This document shows positions 1 through 8,590 of a DNA stretch of 64,000 bases, one piece after another. The position numbers and the translations under genes were made by a program. The DNA lies in NCBI GenBank assembly GCA_903838055.1, contig CAILWV010000049.1, positions 1 to 64,000 of the forward strand, given 5' to 3'. The notes under the pieces were generated by a model. It was not told the origin of the DNA, did not search any database, and worked only from the letters and a program-made list of their open reading frames with translations. This stretch comes from an uncultured Bacteroidota bacterium. GTDB lineage: Bacteria; Bacteroidota; Bacteroidia; Flavobacteriales; Flavobacteriaceae. Within the stretch, counting starts at the first letter, position 1, and each line of letters opens with the position of its first letter.

Positions 1-1
1 C

Positions 2-433
2 GTTGACGGATATGGAGACTACGAATTTAGTTTAGATGATGGTCCACGACAAGCAAGTAATGTATTTGAAAACGTAGGATTAGGGGAGCACTTTGTAACA
101 GTTTGGGATACTAAAGGAGGAATCGCAATAAGTTGTGATCCATTAGTGATAAGCCATATAGAAACAATAGATTATCCACATTATTTTACTCCAAATGGCG
201 ATGGAATTCATGATACATGGAATATTAGTGGATTACAAAATGATTTTAGCGCAAAAATTTATATATTTGACCGCTACGGAAAATTAGTAAAACAAATAAG
301 TCCGCAAGGGCTAGGATGGGACGGAACCTACAACGGAATCCTACTGCCATCAACAGATTATTGGTTTACCGTGGACTATAGCGAAGCCGCAGCTTACAAA
401 CAATTTAAAGCGCATTTCTCGCTTAAACGATAA
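2..433 (+). CDS. C-terminal part of a T9SS type B sorting-domain (gliding motility-associated) secreted protein, 5' end outside window
   Basis: The frame is open from base 2, so the gene starts upstream of the window and only the last 143 residues are visible. The first part reads like the repeat tail of large flavobacterial adhesins (pattern ASNVFENVGLGEHFVTVWD). It is followed by the type B C-terminal sorting domain: YPHYFTPNGDGIHDTW, then KIYIFDRYGKLV, then GWDGTYNG and a final FKAHFSLKR. Such domains direct export through the type IX secretion system and attachment to or release from the cell surface. The GTG at 146 is an internal codon, not a start. A strong hairpin terminator follows 15 nt after the stop. 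The domain call is firm; the role of the missing N-terminal part cannot be judged. Confidence 0.9.
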   Translation, partial: VDGYGDYEFSLDDGPRQASNVFENVGLGEHFVTVWDTKGGIAISCDPLVISHIETIDYPHYFTPNGDGIHDTWNISGLQNDFSAKIYIFDRYGKLVKQISPQGLGWDGTYNGILLPSTDYWFTVDYSEAAAYKQFKAHFSLKR

Positions 434-448
434 AAATAAATACCTAAG

Positions 449-477
449 AGTGCTAGAGAAATCTAGCACTTTTTTTT
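449..477 (+). terminator. Rho-independent terminator after the T9SS protein
   Basis: A perfect 9-bp stem (agtgctaga / tctagcact) closes a GAAA tetraloop and is followed by a run of T. It sits just after the stop codon at 433. Confidence 0.9.
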
Positions 478-563
478 GCAATATTCAGATTTTTAAAATA
501 TATTTTTTTTTAATTCCTATTTCACAAAAGACAAAGCCTGAAATAGTCCTGATTGAAAAGGAA

Positions 564-642
564 ATCCTGCTATTGCAATAAATTGAATAATGTAATAAAT
601 AGTTTTTTCCATTGCAATGGCAGATTGCAATGAAAAGCAGGA
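564..642. repeat. Imperfect inverted repeat with three ATTGCAAT copies in the rpsA upstream region
   Basis: The 436-base gap between the T9SS gene and rpsA holds no credible ORF. It contains tcctgc at 565-570 pairing with gcagga at 637-642, and the self-complementary word ATTGCAAT at 572-579, 611-618 and 624-631. The middle copy lies inside the 12-bp palindrome ccattgcaatgg (609-620). It could form a cruciform or RNA hairpin, or be an operator cluster; no function is assigned. Confidence 0.5.
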
Positions 643-721
643 AATGGGATTGTTAATATGCCTAAAGTTTCACTCTAAATAAAAAAAAACAGGAATCTAA
701 CATCTATTTTCTTAATTCTTT

Positions 722-752
722 TTTGTTGATTACTAAAAAAGCATTACTTTTG
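722..752 (+). promoter_or_regulatory. Bacteroidetes-type promoter of rpsA
   Basis: TTTG at 722-725, a 19-nt spacer, then TACTTTTG at 745-752 match the primary-sigma consensus of Flavobacterium and Bacteroides (TTTG/TAnnTTTG). Transcription would start near 759 and leave a leader of about 110 nt before the rpsA ATG, long enough for autogenous control by S1. Confidence 0.75.
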
Positions 753-869
753 CAAACCTTTTGGCGAAGAAGAGTTTCCTTTAGGTATCAACTAATTATG
801 TAAAACACTGCTGCTGTTTTCTATTCGATAATAAACTCAAGAGACACGGTATACAAATTTTTTATCAGC

Positions 870-2642
870 ATGTCTGAAATTAACAAAGAACAACAAGATT
901 TTTTAAATGATTTTAACTGGCACAATTACGCAGAAGGAATTGATGTAGTAGATCAAAAAAACTTACAAGAATTTGAAGATTTAGTATCAAAAACTTTTAT
1001 TGATACTGATCAAGAAGAAGTAGTTGAAGGGGTAGTAGTAAGAATTACTGACCGTGATGCTATTGTTGACATTAACGCAAAATCGGAAGGTGTTATTTCA
1101 TTAAATGAATTCCGTTACAACCCAAACTTAAAAGTTGGTGACAAAGTAGAAGTATTAATTGATATCCGTGAGGATAAAACAGGTCAATTAGTATTGTCTC
1201 ACAGAAAAGCAAGAACTATTAAATCTTGGGATAGAGTAATATCTGCAAACGAAACAGGTGAAATTGTTACTGGATTCGTAAAATGTAGAACTAAAGGTGG
1301 TATGATTGTAGATGTTTTTGGAATTGAAGCATTCTTACCAGGTTCACAAATTGATGTGAAACCAATTCGTGACTACGATGTATATGTAAACAAAATGATG
1401 GAATTTAAAGTTGTGAAAATTAATCACGAATTTAAAAACGTTGTAGTTTCTCATAAAGCGCTTATTGAAGCAGATATCGAAGTTCAGAAAAAAGAAATTA
1501 TAGGTCAATTAGAAAAAGGACAAGTATTAGAAGGTGTTGTTAAAAACATTACTTCTTATGGTGTGTTTATTGACTTAGGTGGTGTTGATGGATTAATCCA
1601 CATTACTGACTTATCTTGGTCAAGAATTAATCACCCAAGTGAAGTTCTTGAATTAGATCAAAAATTAAACGTAGTTATTCTTGATTTTGATGATGAGAAA
1701 ACAAGAATCCAATTAGGTTTAAAACAATTAAACGCTCATCCATGGGATGCACTTGGTGCAGAACTTAAAGTTGGTGATAAAGTGAAAGGTAAAGTTGTAG
1801 TTATTGCTGACTATGGTGCTTTCATTGAAGTTGCTGAAGGTGTTGAAGGTTTAATTCACGTTTCTGAAATGTCATGGTCAACTCACTTAAGAAGTGCTCA
1901 AGATTTCGTTAAAGTAGGAGATGTAGTGGAAGCTGTTATCTTAACTTTAGACAGAGACGAAAGAAAAATGTCTTTAGGTATTAAGCAATTAACTCAAGAT
2001 CCTTGGACTGATATTACTGCTAAATATCCTGTTGCTTCTAAACATACAGGTATAGTTAGAAACTTTACTAACTTTGGTATCTTCGTAGAATTAGAAGAAG
2101 GTATTGATGGTTTAGTTTATATCTCTGATTTATCTTGGACTAAAAAAATCAAACATCCATCAGAATTTGTAAACGTTGGAGACAAATTGGAAGTGGTAGT
2201 ATTGGAATTAGATGTTGATGGTCGTAAATTATCTTTAGGACACAAACAAACTACTGCTAATCCTTGGGACAATCATGAAGCTGCTTTTGCTGTTGGAACT
2301 ATCCACAACGGAACAATTGCTGAAATTGTTGACAAAGGAGCTACAGTAGATTTCGGAGAAGATGTTGTTGCGTTTATTCCAACTCGTCACTTAGAAAAAG
2401 AAGACGGTAAAAAATTGAAAAAAGGCGATGTAGCTGATTTCAAAGTTATCGAATTCAATAAAGAATTCAAAAGAGTAGTTGCTTCGCATACTGCTATCTT
2501 TAGAGAAGAAGAAGAGAAAAATGTTAAAACAGCTACTGAATCTGTTGCTGCTGCTAACAATAATAACCAAGCATCTACTCTAGGAGATAATAATGATATT
2601 CTTGCTGAATTAAAAGCTAAAATGGAAAAAGGAGGAAACTAA
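870..2642 (+). CDS. rpsA: 30S ribosomal protein S1
   Basis: 590 residues with six consecutive S1/OB-fold RNA-binding repeats at roughly 48-115, 125-195, 215-285, 300-373, 388-460 and 475-545. The third to fifth are most canonical (YGVFIDLGGVDGLIHITDLSWS, split here by the usual G-F-x-V-x-L pattern). S1 binds mRNA on the small subunit, which matters in flavobacteria because starts lack Shine-Dalgarno pairing. The C-terminal 45 residues are low-complexity and Asn/Ala rich. The ATG at 870 follows a clear promoter and long leader; no Shine-Dalgarno is visible. The gene appears monocistronic, with a terminator 25 nt downstream. Codon use is very A/T-ending and regular, as expected for a highly expressed gene. 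Confidence 0.97.
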   Translation: MSEINKEQQDFLNDFNWHNYAEGIDVVDQKNLQEFEDLVSKTFIDTDQEEVVEGVVVRITDRDAIVDINAKSEGVISLNEFRYNPNLKVGDKVEVLIDIREDKTGQLVLSHRKARTIKSWDRVISANETGEIVTGFVKCRTKGGMIVDVFGIEAFLPGSQIDVKPIRDYDVYVNKMMEFKVVKINHEFKNVVVSHKALIEADIEVQKKEIIGQLEKGQVLEGVVKNITSYGVFIDLGGVDGLIHITDLSWSRINHPSEVLELDQKLNVVILDFDDEKTRIQLGLKQLNAHPWDALGAELKVGDKVKGKVVVIADYGAFIEVAEGVEGLIHVSEMSWSTHLRSAQDFVKVGDVVEAVILTLDRDERKMSLGIKQLTQDPWTDITAKYPVASKHTGIVRNFTNFGIFVELEEGIDGLVYISDLSWTKKIKHPSEFVNVGDKLEVVVLELDVDGRKLSLGHKQTTANPWDNHEAAFAVGTIHNGTIAEIVDKGATVDFGEDVVAFIPTRHLEKEDGKKLKKGDVADFKVIEFNKEFKRVVASHTAIFREEEEKNVKTATESVAAANNNNQASTLGDNNDILAELKAKMEKGGN

Positions 2643-2665
2643 TTCTCTAATTCTTATAAATACTA

Positions 2666-2697
2666 AAAGCGTCACAGAAATGAGGCGCTTTTTTTGT
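2666..2697 (+). terminator. Rho-independent terminator of rpsA
   Basis: The stem aaagcgtc / ggcgcttt (one G-T wobble) is followed by a T-run, 25 nt after the rpsA stop. Confidence 0.8.
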
Positions 2698-2861
2698 TTA
2701 TTATTAGCCTTTTCTTTTTATGAAAAACAGTGTATATTAAGTAATTTAATCTTCGGGTTATAACAAAGTAGTATATGGTTTTTGAACTATCCGGATGTCT
2801 TTAGTCTATTGGGAAATATTGACAAGCATTCCAGAAACTTTAAAAGTCTGATAAAAAAAGC

Positions 2862-2892
2862 ACAAAAAAACACTCTTGTAAATGAGTGTTTT
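2862..2892 (-). terminator. Terminator of pheT (minus strand)
   Basis: aaaacactc (2867-2875) pairs with gagtgtttt (2884-2892). Read on the minus strand, the stem runs into a T-rich tract. It sits 25 bases beyond the pheT stop and may also stop readthrough from rpsA. Confidence 0.8.
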
Positions 2893-2916
2893 TTCTACTT
2901 ATTGAATAAGTTTTTA

Positions 2917-5337
2917 TTATCTTAATTGAGCTCCTAATTGATTTTCAAAATTAGATTGTAATTTCCCCATAATTTTATCAATTTGAACATCAGTCAATGT
3001 TTTAGTAGTATCTTGAATTGTAAAACTTACAGCATAGGATTTTTTCCCTTCTGGTAATTTTTTTCCTTCATACACATCAAATAGGTTTATATCTTTTAAT
3101 AGAGACTTCTCTGTTTGAAGTGCAATGTTATAGATAGATTCAAATGCAATGTTATTATCTAATAGTAAAGCAAAATCGCGACGTACTTCAGGATATTTTG
3201 CAATAGCAGAAAATTTCACTTTATTGTTTATTAATTTAAGGATTAAATCCCAATTAAATTCAGCATAAAACACTTCTTGCTTGATGTCAAAATGTTTCAA
3301 AATTGATTTTTTAACCGTTCCCATTTCAACTAAAATATCATTTCCTAATGCAAAAGCTATGCCTTCTGCGAAGATATCATTTTTGAAAGGAACATTTTGT
3401 GTTTTATGAAGAGCTAATCTTTGTAATATTGAGCTGACATATCCTTTAAATAAAAAGAAATCAGATGGCTTTTGTGGGGTTGTCCAACTTTCTGCAATTC
3501 GGTTTCCGGTAGTGAAAAGCGTTAAATGTTTCTTTTCGTTATATCCAGATAATAATTTTTGGTAGCTTTTTCCGAATTCGAATAACTTTAAATCGCTATT
3601 TCTTCTGTTGATGTTATAGGATAATGCTTCCAAGCCAGAAAACAACATTGATTGTCGCATTACCGATAAATCATTACTCAAAGGATTCAATATAGTAACA
3701 TTATTTTCTTCTTTCAATTGCTCTGAAAGTTTTAAATAATCTGGTGTAGTTAACGAATTTGCCATCATTTCATGAAATCCTAATGAGTTCAATTGATTGG
3801 CTATAATATTTTGTACTTTGTAATCTTCAGTTCTTGGGGAATTGGAAACTGTAGCATTTAATTTTTTTGTAAAATCAATGTTATTATAACCATAAACTCG
3901 AAGTATTTCTTCAATTACATCTACTTCTCTTTGCACATCCACTCTATAAGCAGGGATGATTAATCCCATACCTGCATCAGATGAGCTATTTACTTTAATG
4001 TCCAAAGACGCAACAATCTTTTTAATAGTTTCCTTTGGTAATTCTTGACCAATTAATTTGAACGTTTTTTCATAGTTTAAGAAAACAGCAAAATCTTCTA
4101 TTTTCTTTGGATATAAATCAATAATATCTGAAGTAATTTCTCCCCCAGCAACTTCTTGAATTAATATTGCAGCTCGTTTTATTGCATATTGAGTTATTTC
4201 TGGATCTATTCCTCTTTCAAATCGGAAAGATGCATCCGTACTCAATCCATGTCTTTTAGCTGTTTTTCGAATTGCAACCGGATTAAAATAAGCACTTTCT
4301 AAAAATATACTTGTAGTTTTTTCAGACACACCAGAATCTTTTCCTCCAAAAACCCCAGCAATGCATAATGGTCCTTTTTCGTCACAAATCATTATATCTT
4401 CTTCGTGAAGTGTTCGTTCAACAGAATCAAGAGTAGTGAATTTTGTACCGCCAGCTATTGTTTTAACTGTAATTTTTCCTTGAATTTGAGATGCATCAAA
4501 GGCATGAAGTGGTTGCCCTAATTCGTGTAATACATAATTAGTAACGTCAATTATGTTGTTTTTAGGAGTAAGGCCAATTGCTTTTAATCGGTTTTGTAGC
4601 CAACTTGGAGATTCTTTAATGGTAACTCCAGAAATAGTTACTCCACAATAACGAGGCACCAATTTAGAATCAATTACGTTAATATCAATTTTTAAGGTAC
4701 GTTTATCCACTTTGAATTTAGAAACCGATGGAGTAATCAATTCTAAAGAAGCATTTTTTTGTAATAATCCAGCTCTTAAATCTCTTGCAACTCCCATATG
4801 AGACATAGCATCAGCACGATTAGGTGTTAATCCTATTTCAAAAACCTCATCATTTTCAATATTAAAAACTTTGGCTGCAGGTGTTCCAGGTACTAAACTA
4901 TCGTCTAATATCATAATGCCGTCATGACTTGTTCCTAATCCGAGTTCGTCTTCAGCACAAATCATTCCATGGCTTTCTTGTCCACGTATTTTTCCTTTCT
5001 TAATTTCAAATGCTTCTCCTTCTTTATCAAAAAGTTTAGTGCCAATAGTCGCAACAGGAACTTTTTGTCCTGCAGCAACATTACTCGCTCCGCAAACAAT
5101 TTGTACTGGAGTACCAGTTCCAAGATCTACCGTTGTTACTTTCAATCTATCTGCGTCGGGGTGTTTTTCACAGGTTAATACATGACCAACAACCACGCCT
5201 TGAAGACCACCTTTTATAGATTCATATTTTTCAACCATTTCAACTTCTAAACCTAAATCGGTAAGAATATTAGAAATATCTTCGGAAGGAGCGTCTATTT
5301 TTAAAAATTGTTTTAACCAGTTGTATGAAATCTTCAT
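2917..5337 (-). CDS. pheT: Phenylalanine--tRNA ligase beta subunit
   Basis: 806 residues, the usual bacterial PheT length. Order of domains: N-terminal core (MKISYNWLKQFLKI), EMAP/OB-fold tRNA-binding domain at about 43-150 (VVVGHVLTCEKHPDADRLKV), B3/B4 editing domain at about 215-395 (GVFGGKDSGVSEKTT), B5 at about 405-475, the catalytic-like core, and a C-terminal FDX-ACB anticodon-binding domain at about 710-806. With PheS (not in this window) it forms the alpha2-beta2 enzyme that charges tRNA-Phe. It stands alone, convergent with rpsA. A TATCTTTG -7 element lies about 26 bases upstream, implying a short leader. Confidence 0.97.
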   Translation of the reverse strand: MKISYNWLKQFLKIDAPSEDISNILTDLGLEVEMVEKYESIKGGLQGVVVGHVLTCEKHPDADRLKVTTVDLGTGTPVQIVCGASNVAAGQKVPVATIGTKLFDKEGEAFEIKKGKIRGQESHGMICAEDELGLGTSHDGIMILDDSLVPGTPAAKVFNIENDEVFEIGLTPNRADAMSHMGVARDLRAGLLQKNASLELITPSVSKFKVDKRTLKIDINVIDSKLVPRYCGVTISGVTIKESPSWLQNRLKAIGLTPKNNIIDVTNYVLHELGQPLHAFDASQIQGKITVKTIAGGTKFTTLDSVERTLHEEDIMICDEKGPLCIAGVFGGKDSGVSEKTTSIFLESAYFNPVAIRKTAKRHGLSTDASFRFERGIDPEITQYAIKRAAILIQEVAGGEITSDIIDLYPKKIEDFAVFLNYEKTFKLIGQELPKETIKKIVASLDIKVNSSSDAGMGLIIPAYRVDVQREVDVIEEILRVYGYNNIDFTKKLNATVSNSPRTEDYKVQNIIANQLNSLGFHEMMANSLTTPDYLKLSEQLKEENNVTILNPLSNDLSVMRQSMLFSGLEALSYNINRRNSDLKLFEFGKSYQKLLSGYNEKKHLTLFTTGNRIAESWTTPQKPSDFFLFKGYVSSILQRLALHKTQNVPFKNDIFAEGIAFALGNDILVEMGTVKKSILKHFDIKQEVFYAEFNWDLILKLINNKVKFSAIAKYPEVRRDFALLLDNNIAFESIYNIALQTEKSLLKDINLFDVYEGKKLPEGKKSYAVSFTIQDTTKTLTDVQIDKIMGKLQSNFENQLGAQLR

Positions 5338-5362
5338 GGTATTCGAATAATATTTAGAGCGT

Positions 5363-5370
5363 CAAAGATA
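5363..5370 (-). promoter_or_regulatory. Probable -7 element of pheT
   Basis: CAAAGATA on the plus strand reads TATCTTTG on the minus strand, a perfect TAnnTTTG match 26 nt before the pheT ATG. No clear -33 TTG lies at the usual spacing, so this is a partial promoter call. Confidence 0.45.
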
Positions 5371-5555
5371 AGTATTGTAGATTTTACATTAAAATATATT
5401 TACATCAAATAATCATTTCTTTTATTTTGATAATATGATTATAAATTAAAGGTTATTATTAGATATTTATAAATAATAGGTCTAATAATTTCACTCTTAA
5501 CAATTTTGTGCTATAAAATGATTTTTTTGTGCTACTTTTTTTTCTTAAACGTTGG

Positions 5556-5563
5556 TACTTTTG
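5556..5563 (+). promoter_or_regulatory. Probable -7 element of the aldehyde dehydrogenase operon
   Basis: TACTTTTG is a perfect TAnnTTTG match 23 nt before the start codon. The nearest TTTG (5526-5529) is 26 nt upstream, slightly longer than the usual 17-23, so a regulator-dependent promoter is possible. Confidence 0.45.
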
Positions 5564-5586
5564 AATAAACCTAAAAACAAATAAAA

Positions 5587-7092
5587 ATGAGTAACTTAAT
5601 TCAAAGACCGCAATTAAAAGAAAAGTATGATAATTATATCAACGGAACATGGACTGCACCTTCAACAGGATTGTATTTCGAAGTAGTTTCTCCAGTTGAT
5701 GGAAAATTATTAGCTAAAGCGGCACATTCTACAAAATTAGATGTTGAAATGGCTGTAAATGCTGCACACGAAGCATTTAAAACATGGAGCCAAACTTCTG
5801 CCACTGAAAGAAGTAACATATTGAACAAAATTGCTGATAGAATAGAAGCAAATTTAGAACACATTGCTATTGTGGAAACTCTTGACAATGGGAAAGCAGT
5901 TAGAGAAACCATAAACGCTGATATTCCTTTATCAGTTGATCATTTCCGTTATTTTGCTAGTGTAATACGTGCTGAAGAAGGATCTATTAATGAATTGGAT
6001 AAAGATACGGTTTCTATAATTGTTAATGAACCACTTGGAGTAATAGCACAAATCATTCCTTGGAATTTTCCAATATTAATGGCGGTTTGGAAACTTGCTC
6101 CAGCTCTTGCAGCAGGAAATTGTGTGGTTCTTAAACCAGCAGAAAGTACTCCAATTTCTATTATGGTTTTAATGGAAATTATAGGTGATTTACTTCCTCC
6201 AGGTGTTATTAATGTTGTTAACGGTTTTGGTGCTGAGTTGGGAAGAACTTTAGTTACAAATCCTAAAGTTTCTAAAGCGGCTTTTACCGGATCTACTGCA
6301 ACAGGAAGAATGGTAATGCAGTATGCTACTGAAAACATTATTCCAGTGACTTTAGAATTAGGTGGAAAATCACCAAATATTTTCTTTCCATCTGTTATGG
6401 ATGAAGATGATGCCTTCTTAGATAAAGCTATTGAAGGCGCAGTGCTTTTTGCTTTCAATCAAGGGGAAGTTTGTACTTGTCCATCAAGATTGTTAATTCA
6501 TGAAGATATCTATGATAAATTTATAGAAAGAGTATTAGAAAGAGTAAAAGCAATTAAAGTTGGAAGCCCTTTAGATTCTACAGTAATGATGGGTGCTCAA
6601 GCATCTCAAATTCAAAAAAATAAAATTCTTTCGTATATTAAATTAGGTAAAGAAGAAGGAGCAGAGTTATTGTGTGGTGGAGATGTAAATCATTTAGGTG
6701 GTGATTTAGAAGGGGGTTACTATATACAACCAACTCTTTTTAAAGGTCACAATAAAATGAGAATTTTTCAAGAGGAAATTTTTGGTCCAGTATTAGCAGT
6801 TACTACTTTTAAAACAACTGAAGAAGCATTAGAAATCGCTAACGATACTATGTATGGTTTAGGTGCTGGAGTTTGGACTCGTGATGCACATGAGTTGTAC
6901 CAAGTGCCAAGAGCGATTCAAGCGGGTAGAGTATGGGTTAATCAATACCATGCTTATCCAGCAGGCGCACCATTTGGAGGATACAAACAATCGGGTATTG
7001 GTAGAGAAAATCACAAAATGATGTTAGACCATTACCGTCAAACTAAAAACATGTTGATTTCATACAACAAAAATAAATTAGGTTTCTTTTAG
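5587..7092 (+). CDS. NAD(P)-dependent aldehyde dehydrogenase, AldB/ExaC (acetaldehyde dehydrogenase) type
   Basis: 501 residues, the full length of the ALDH superfamily. Visible motifs are the cofactor segment [14 protein letters not shown], the general base Glu257 in LELGGKSPN and the nucleophile Cys296 in [11 protein letters not shown]. The VCTCPSR form of the active-site motif is the AldB/ExaC signature, in which acetaldehyde and other short aldehydes are oxidised to acids. The protein is cytosolic with no signal peptide. The downstream DUF779 gene is the usual partner of this subfamily, and a convergent AraC regulator follows, so the trio is a recognisable aldehyde-detoxification or alcohol-oxidation cassette. 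The true substrate is not provable from sequence. Confidence 0.93.
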   Translation: MSNLIQRPQLKEKYDNYINGTWTAPSTGLYFEVVSPVDGKLLAKAAHSTKLDVEMAVNAAHEAFKTWSQTSATERSNILNKIADRIEANLEHIAIVETLDNGKAVRETINADIPLSVDHFRYFASVIRAEEGSINELDKDTVSIIVNEPLGVIAQIIPWNFPILMAVWKLAPALAAGNCVVLKPAESTPISIMVLMEIIGDLLPPGVINVVNGFGAELGRTLVTNPKVSKAAFTGSTATGRMVMQYATENIIPVTLELGGKSPNIFFPSVMDEDDAFLDKAIEGAVLFAFNQGEVCTCPSRLLIHEDIYDKFIERVLERVKAIKVGSPLDSTVMMGAQASQIQKNKILSYIKLGKEEGAELLCGGDVNHLGGDLEGGYYIQPTLFKGHNKMRIFQEEIFGPVLAVTTFKTTEEALEIANDTMYGLGAGVWTRDAHELYQVPRAIQAGRVWVNQYHAYPAGAPFGGYKQSGIGRENHKMMLDHYRQTKNMLISYNKNKLGFF

Positions 7093-7113
7093 TAGGTAGA
7101 TATTTTATAATTT

Positions 7114-7155
7114 AACCGCAAATTCGCAAATGCTTTTTTTGATGAATTTGCGGTT
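7114..7155. repeat. Palindromic intergenic repeat (12-bp perfect arms)
   Basis: aaccgcaaattc (7114-7125) is the exact reverse complement of gaatttgcggtt (7144-7155), with an 18-base loop containing T7. It lies between the aldehyde dehydrogenase and its DUF779 partner and might attenuate transcription between them. Its arms resemble the other cacgaatt/aattcgtg palindromes of this window (41464, 45517, 50776). Confidence 0.6.
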
Positions 7156-7170
7156 ATTAATTTCAGATTT

Positions 7171-7557
7171 ATGGAAAAAATTAAACGATTAGGAGTAACT
7201 CCACAGGCAATGGAAGTGGTGAAAATGCTTCAAGAAAAGTTTGGCGATTTGATGTTTTATCAAGCAGGCGGGTGTTGTGAAGGAACGCAACCGCAATGTT
7301 TTGAAAAAGGAGCTTTTTTTCCGAGAACCAACGATGTATGTATTGGTCAGATTGAAGGATTTGATTTTTGGTTGGATAAAGATTTATTTGAATATTGGAA
7401 ATTCAGCCATTTTACATTGGATGTGACTAATGGATTTGGTCCTGGGGGTTTTTCTTTAGAAACACCCTACGGAAAAACATTTCAGGTTAAATATAGATTG
7501 TTTTCAGAAGAGGAAATCAATAATTTAGAAGAAGTAAGATTGAACACTTATGATTAA
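7171..7557 (+). CDS. DUF779 domain-containing protein, aldehyde dehydrogenase-associated
   Basis: 128 residues with no signal peptide. The family pattern is clear: FYQAGGCCEGTQPQCFEKGAF, with a Cys-Cys pair and a third Cys that could bind metal, then DVCIGQIEGFDFW and a C-terminal DVTNGFGPGGFSLE. DUF779 proteins are small and of unknown biochemical role, and commonly sit beside AldB/ExaC aldehyde dehydrogenases as here (78 nt downstream, same strand). The stop codon overlaps by 4 nt the end of the convergent AraC gene. A chaperone or accessory role for the dehydrogenase is an inference from context only. Confidence 0.88.
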   Translation: MEKIKRLGVTPQAMEVVKMLQEKFGDLMFYQAGGCCEGTQPQCFEKGAFFPRTNDVCIGQIEGFDFWLDKDLFEYWKFSHFTLDVTNGFGPGGFSLETPYGKTFQVKYRLFSEEEINNLEEVRLNTYD

Positions 7558-8477
7558 TGATTCACATTCATTAATTGGTATTGTTTAGGTGTTACTCCCT
7601 CAAGTTTTTTAAATAATCTAATAAAATAATTACAGTCATCAAATCCAGTTGCATACGAAACTTCATTTATATGTATTTTAGGATTTTTCAATAACTTTTT
7701 GGCATATTTTATCTTTTCATTTAAGATATATTCTATAGGACTCATACCTAACTCTCTTTTAAAATATCGATAAAAGGAAGTTGTACTCATGCAGGCCTTT
7801 TCACTTAAATCTTTTAAATTAATATTTTCTTGAATATTTTTTTTAATAAACTCAATTGATGCGGATAAAGGACTGTTGATTTCAAATTTAACATCGTCTT
7901 CAAATCTTTTTACAGTTTGAGTTTGGATAATTCTTATTAGTAATTCTTGTAAAGTCAAATCCGCCAACGCATCTTTTGTGATTGAAGTACTCATGCATTC
8001 TTTAATCAATTTATTAATGGTTGTTGCTAAATCTACATTGTTATAAAAGAAATAATTTTGATAATTCAATTGCCAAAAATGGTTATTTCCTTCTTTAGGA
8101 TACCTTTCATTAAGAAAATTTAAGGTATCCGTTATTTTAACTTGATCAATTGCTAATGCCAAACATTGAGTTGGATTATTAAAACTTGCTTCAGGAAAAT
8201 CAATTTTCATTCCAACATTTGACGGAATTACAACCGTTTCTCCTGGCATGTAATCAAAGCCGGGTTCGTCAAATAAGTGCATAACTTTTTTTCCTCGCAA
8301 CATACTTGTAACCACTAAATCATTAAATTTCAAAGGCACTAAAGTGGATTCTTGGTAGGTTTCGAAAATGTTTAATTCACAATTGTTTAATGAAAAAATG
8401 GTTCTATTTTCAACCAAAGTTTTCAACGATTTCTCGTGGGTGAGGGCAGGAGCATGAAGAAATGATTTAATAGACAT
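7554..8477 (-). CDS. AraC-family transcriptional regulator
   Basis: 307 residues. The C-terminal 100 residues (about 205-303) form a double helix-turn-helix AraC domain (LKDLSEKACMSTTSFYRYFK; then INEVSYATGFDDCNYFIRLF). The N-terminal 200 residues resemble the AraC_N sensory domain and would bind an effector or mediate dimerisation. The gene is convergent with the aldehyde dehydrogenase/DUF779 pair and overlaps it by 4 nt, a conserved-looking arrangement that makes it the likely activator of that cassette. The ATG at 8477 is preceded by an A/T-rich region with no obvious -7 element. Confidence 0.9.
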   Translation of the reverse strand: MSIKSFLHAPALTHEKSLKTLVENRTIFSLNNCELNIFETYQESTLVPLKFNDLVVTSMLRGKKVMHLFDEPGFDYMPGETVVIPSNVGMKIDFPEASFNNPTQCLALAIDQVKITDTLNFLNERYPKEGNNHFWQLNYQNYFFYNNVDLATTINKLIKECMSTSITKDALADLTLQELLIRIIQTQTVKRFEDDVKFEINSPLSASIEFIKKNIQENINLKDLSEKACMSTTSFYRYFKRELGMSPIEYILNEKIKYAKKLLKNPKIHINEVSYATGFDDCNYFIRLFKKLEGVTPKQYQLMNVNH

Positions 8478-8590
8478 AAAAAATAATTGGAAAAACTAAA
8501 TTAGTAAAAATAATTTAATTATAAGGATAAAAGTAAATGTTTGGTATTTGAAAAAGCTATTTATTTAAATAATGAAATAATATATCCTTT

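Noticed and set aside
2700..2860. Possible small RNA or tRNA in the rpsA-pheT gap
   Set aside because: No cloverleaf, no conserved tRNA arms and no promoter pattern were visible.
5949..6458. A 169-codon open frame opposite the aldehyde dehydrogenase
   Set aside because: It is antisense to a well-conserved enzyme and its translation shows no protein-like pattern; the same holds for other long antisense frames in RND, pheT, gyrA and clpC.
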